Shown here one piece after another: positions 63,430-64,000 of a stretch of DNA of 64,000 nucleotides (position 1 is its first letter; every line of letters starts with the position of its first letter). Origin of the DNA: Paenibacillus dendritiformis (GTDB lineage Bacteria; Bacillota; Bacilli; Paenibacillales; Paenibacillaceae); the NCBI RefSeq assembly GCF_015845845.1, contig NZ_LDIG01000076.1, positions 78,105-142,104 on the forward strand, given 5' to 3'. Under the pieces are notes generated by a model. That model saw only the letters and a program-made list of their open reading frames with translations. It was not told where the DNA came from and did not search any database. The position numbers and the translations under genes are program-made.

Positions 63430-63461
63430 GCCGTATCCAATTCGGATGCGGCGATTTTTTT
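63430..63461 (+). terminator. Terminator of ygxA
   Basis: GCCGTATCC (63430-63438) pairs with GGATGCGGC (63444-63452), followed by A and a seven-T run. It separates ygxA from the rRNA promoters. Confidence 0.85.
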
Positions 63462-63472
63462 GAAAAAAGGGA

Positions 63473-63502
63473 TTGACTTCACCAGAATGGATATGATACA
63501 TT
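63473..63502 (+). promoter_or_regulatory. rRNA operon promoter P1
   Basis: TTGACT (63473-63478), an 18-base spacer and TACATT (63497-63502) lie just after the ygxA terminator; TATGAT overlaps as a possible shifted -10. Confidence 0.55.
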
Positions 63503-63577
63503 AGTATTCGCCCTTCTGAAAGAGGCAAGTGTGGAACTAACCGTTCGAAAGTAACTTAAAAAAAGTTGAAAAAACAC

Positions 63578-63607
63578 TTGACTTAAAACAGGGCGGTATG
63601 ATATATT
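63578..63607 (+). promoter_or_regulatory. rRNA operon promoter P2
   Basis: TTGACT (63578-63583), an 18-base spacer and TATATT (63602-63607) follow an A/T-rich upstream tract (63555-63575) that may act as an UP element. Confidence 0.65.
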
Positions 63608-63695
63608 ATAAGAGTCGCCGCTGAACACAGCGAAGAGATGAAGCGGAGGGCTGAGGCGCGGATAGCGCAGCGGCTGATAAGCTTCCGAAATTGAT

Positions 63696-63710
63696 TGTTC
63701 TTTGAAAACT
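63696..63710 (+). promoter_or_regulatory. boxA-like antitermination element in the rRNA leader
   Basis: TGTTCTTTGAAAACT matches the boxA/leader motif conserved before Bacillus-type 16S genes, where Nus factors bind the nascent leader. Confidence 0.6.
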
Positions 63711-63782
63711 GAACAACGAGTGATGTTTGTGCAAGAGGTCAAATGACCTCGTCAGCAATACATGAGCAAGTCAAACTTAACT

Positions 63783-64000
63783 TTTATGGAGAGTTTGATC
63801 CTGGCTCAGGACGAACGCTGGCGGCGTGCCTAATACATGCAAGTCGAGCGGAGCGGATGGAGTGCTTGCACTCCTGATGCTTAGCGGCGGACGGGTGAGT
63901 AATACGTAGGTAACCTGCCCTTAAGACCGGGATAACTCACGGAAACGTGGGCTAATACCGGATAGGCGATTTCCTCGCATGAGGGAGTCGGGAAAGGCGG
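63783..64000 (+). rRNA. 16S ribosomal RNA, 5' part
   Basis: The sequence begins near TTATGGAGAGTTTGATCCTGG, contains the universal 27F primer site and ACGAACGCTGGCGGCG, and continues through variable region V1 (GGAGTGCTTGCACTCC) to the window end. The first base is approximate; the rest of the gene lies beyond the window. General appearance fits Paenibacillus. Confidence 0.95.

Overview
The window reads as one chromosomal segment of a spore-forming, GC-rich member of the Firmicutes, most likely Paenibacillus. The evidence is purine-rich ribosome binding sites, sporulation proteins (a YyaC-type germination protease, a YaaH-like GH18 hydrolase), DUF1128/YfkK, GatCAB, SigB with RsbV and RsbW, and the order perR ... 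ygzB, ygxA, 16S rRNA, which is the Bacillus subtilis rrn neighbourhood. The species cannot be fixed from sequence reading alone.

Layout. 1-1801: end of anmK and a serine hydrolase (muropeptide recycling). 1802-2760: no gene; two families of degenerate tandem repeats. 2761-12293: IclR regulator and a long operon for a dipeptide-type ABC importer, an M20 deacylase/peptidase, a DUF1177 protein and an AroM-family protein. 12294-14818: repeats, a secreted GH8 chitosanase/glucanase and an AT-rich gap. 14819-17760: a three-gene polyprenyl-sugar glycosylation set (GT2, GtrA, large membrane protein). 17906-22171: radical SAM sulfatase maturase with a SEC-C tail, a secreted SH3-like repeat protein, a membrane-anchored protein and a TcyP cystine carrier.

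22310-33643 looks like a general-stress block. A receiver-PP2C phosphatase, a hybrid kinase with two receivers and a CheR-type methyltransferase correspond to the RsbY/RsbK/RsbM pathway known from Bacillus cereus. A second hybrid kinase follows, then rsbV-rsbW-sigB. Candidate SigB promoters (GTTT ... GGTTAT/GGGTAC) stand before rsbV, before the DUF1328 and DUF948 genes and before ytxH, so pathway and part of its regulon may lie together.

33844-52000 holds housekeeping and accessory genes: an asparaginase-like protein, CutC, YyaC, hydrolases, PilZ, secreted proteins, an O-antigen ligase-like protein, dehydrogenase, luciferase-like monooxygenase, cupredoxin, DedA, thioredoxin-like, metallo-hydrolase and M24 peptidase. 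Between yyaC and an alpha/beta hydrolase I found a 31-codon ORF with a 13-nt perfect match to the 16S 3' end, a 5' UTR element able to mask that site and a convergent terminator. This is a candidate type I holin-like toxin with antisense RNA.

52140-64000: gatCAB, a GNAT acetyltransferase, an MgtC-family protein, an ECF sigma factor with a TM2-like membrane protein and a DUF4097 protein, perR, the GH18 hydrolase, ygzB, ygxA, and an rRNA operon with two promoters and the first ~218 nt of 16S rRNA.
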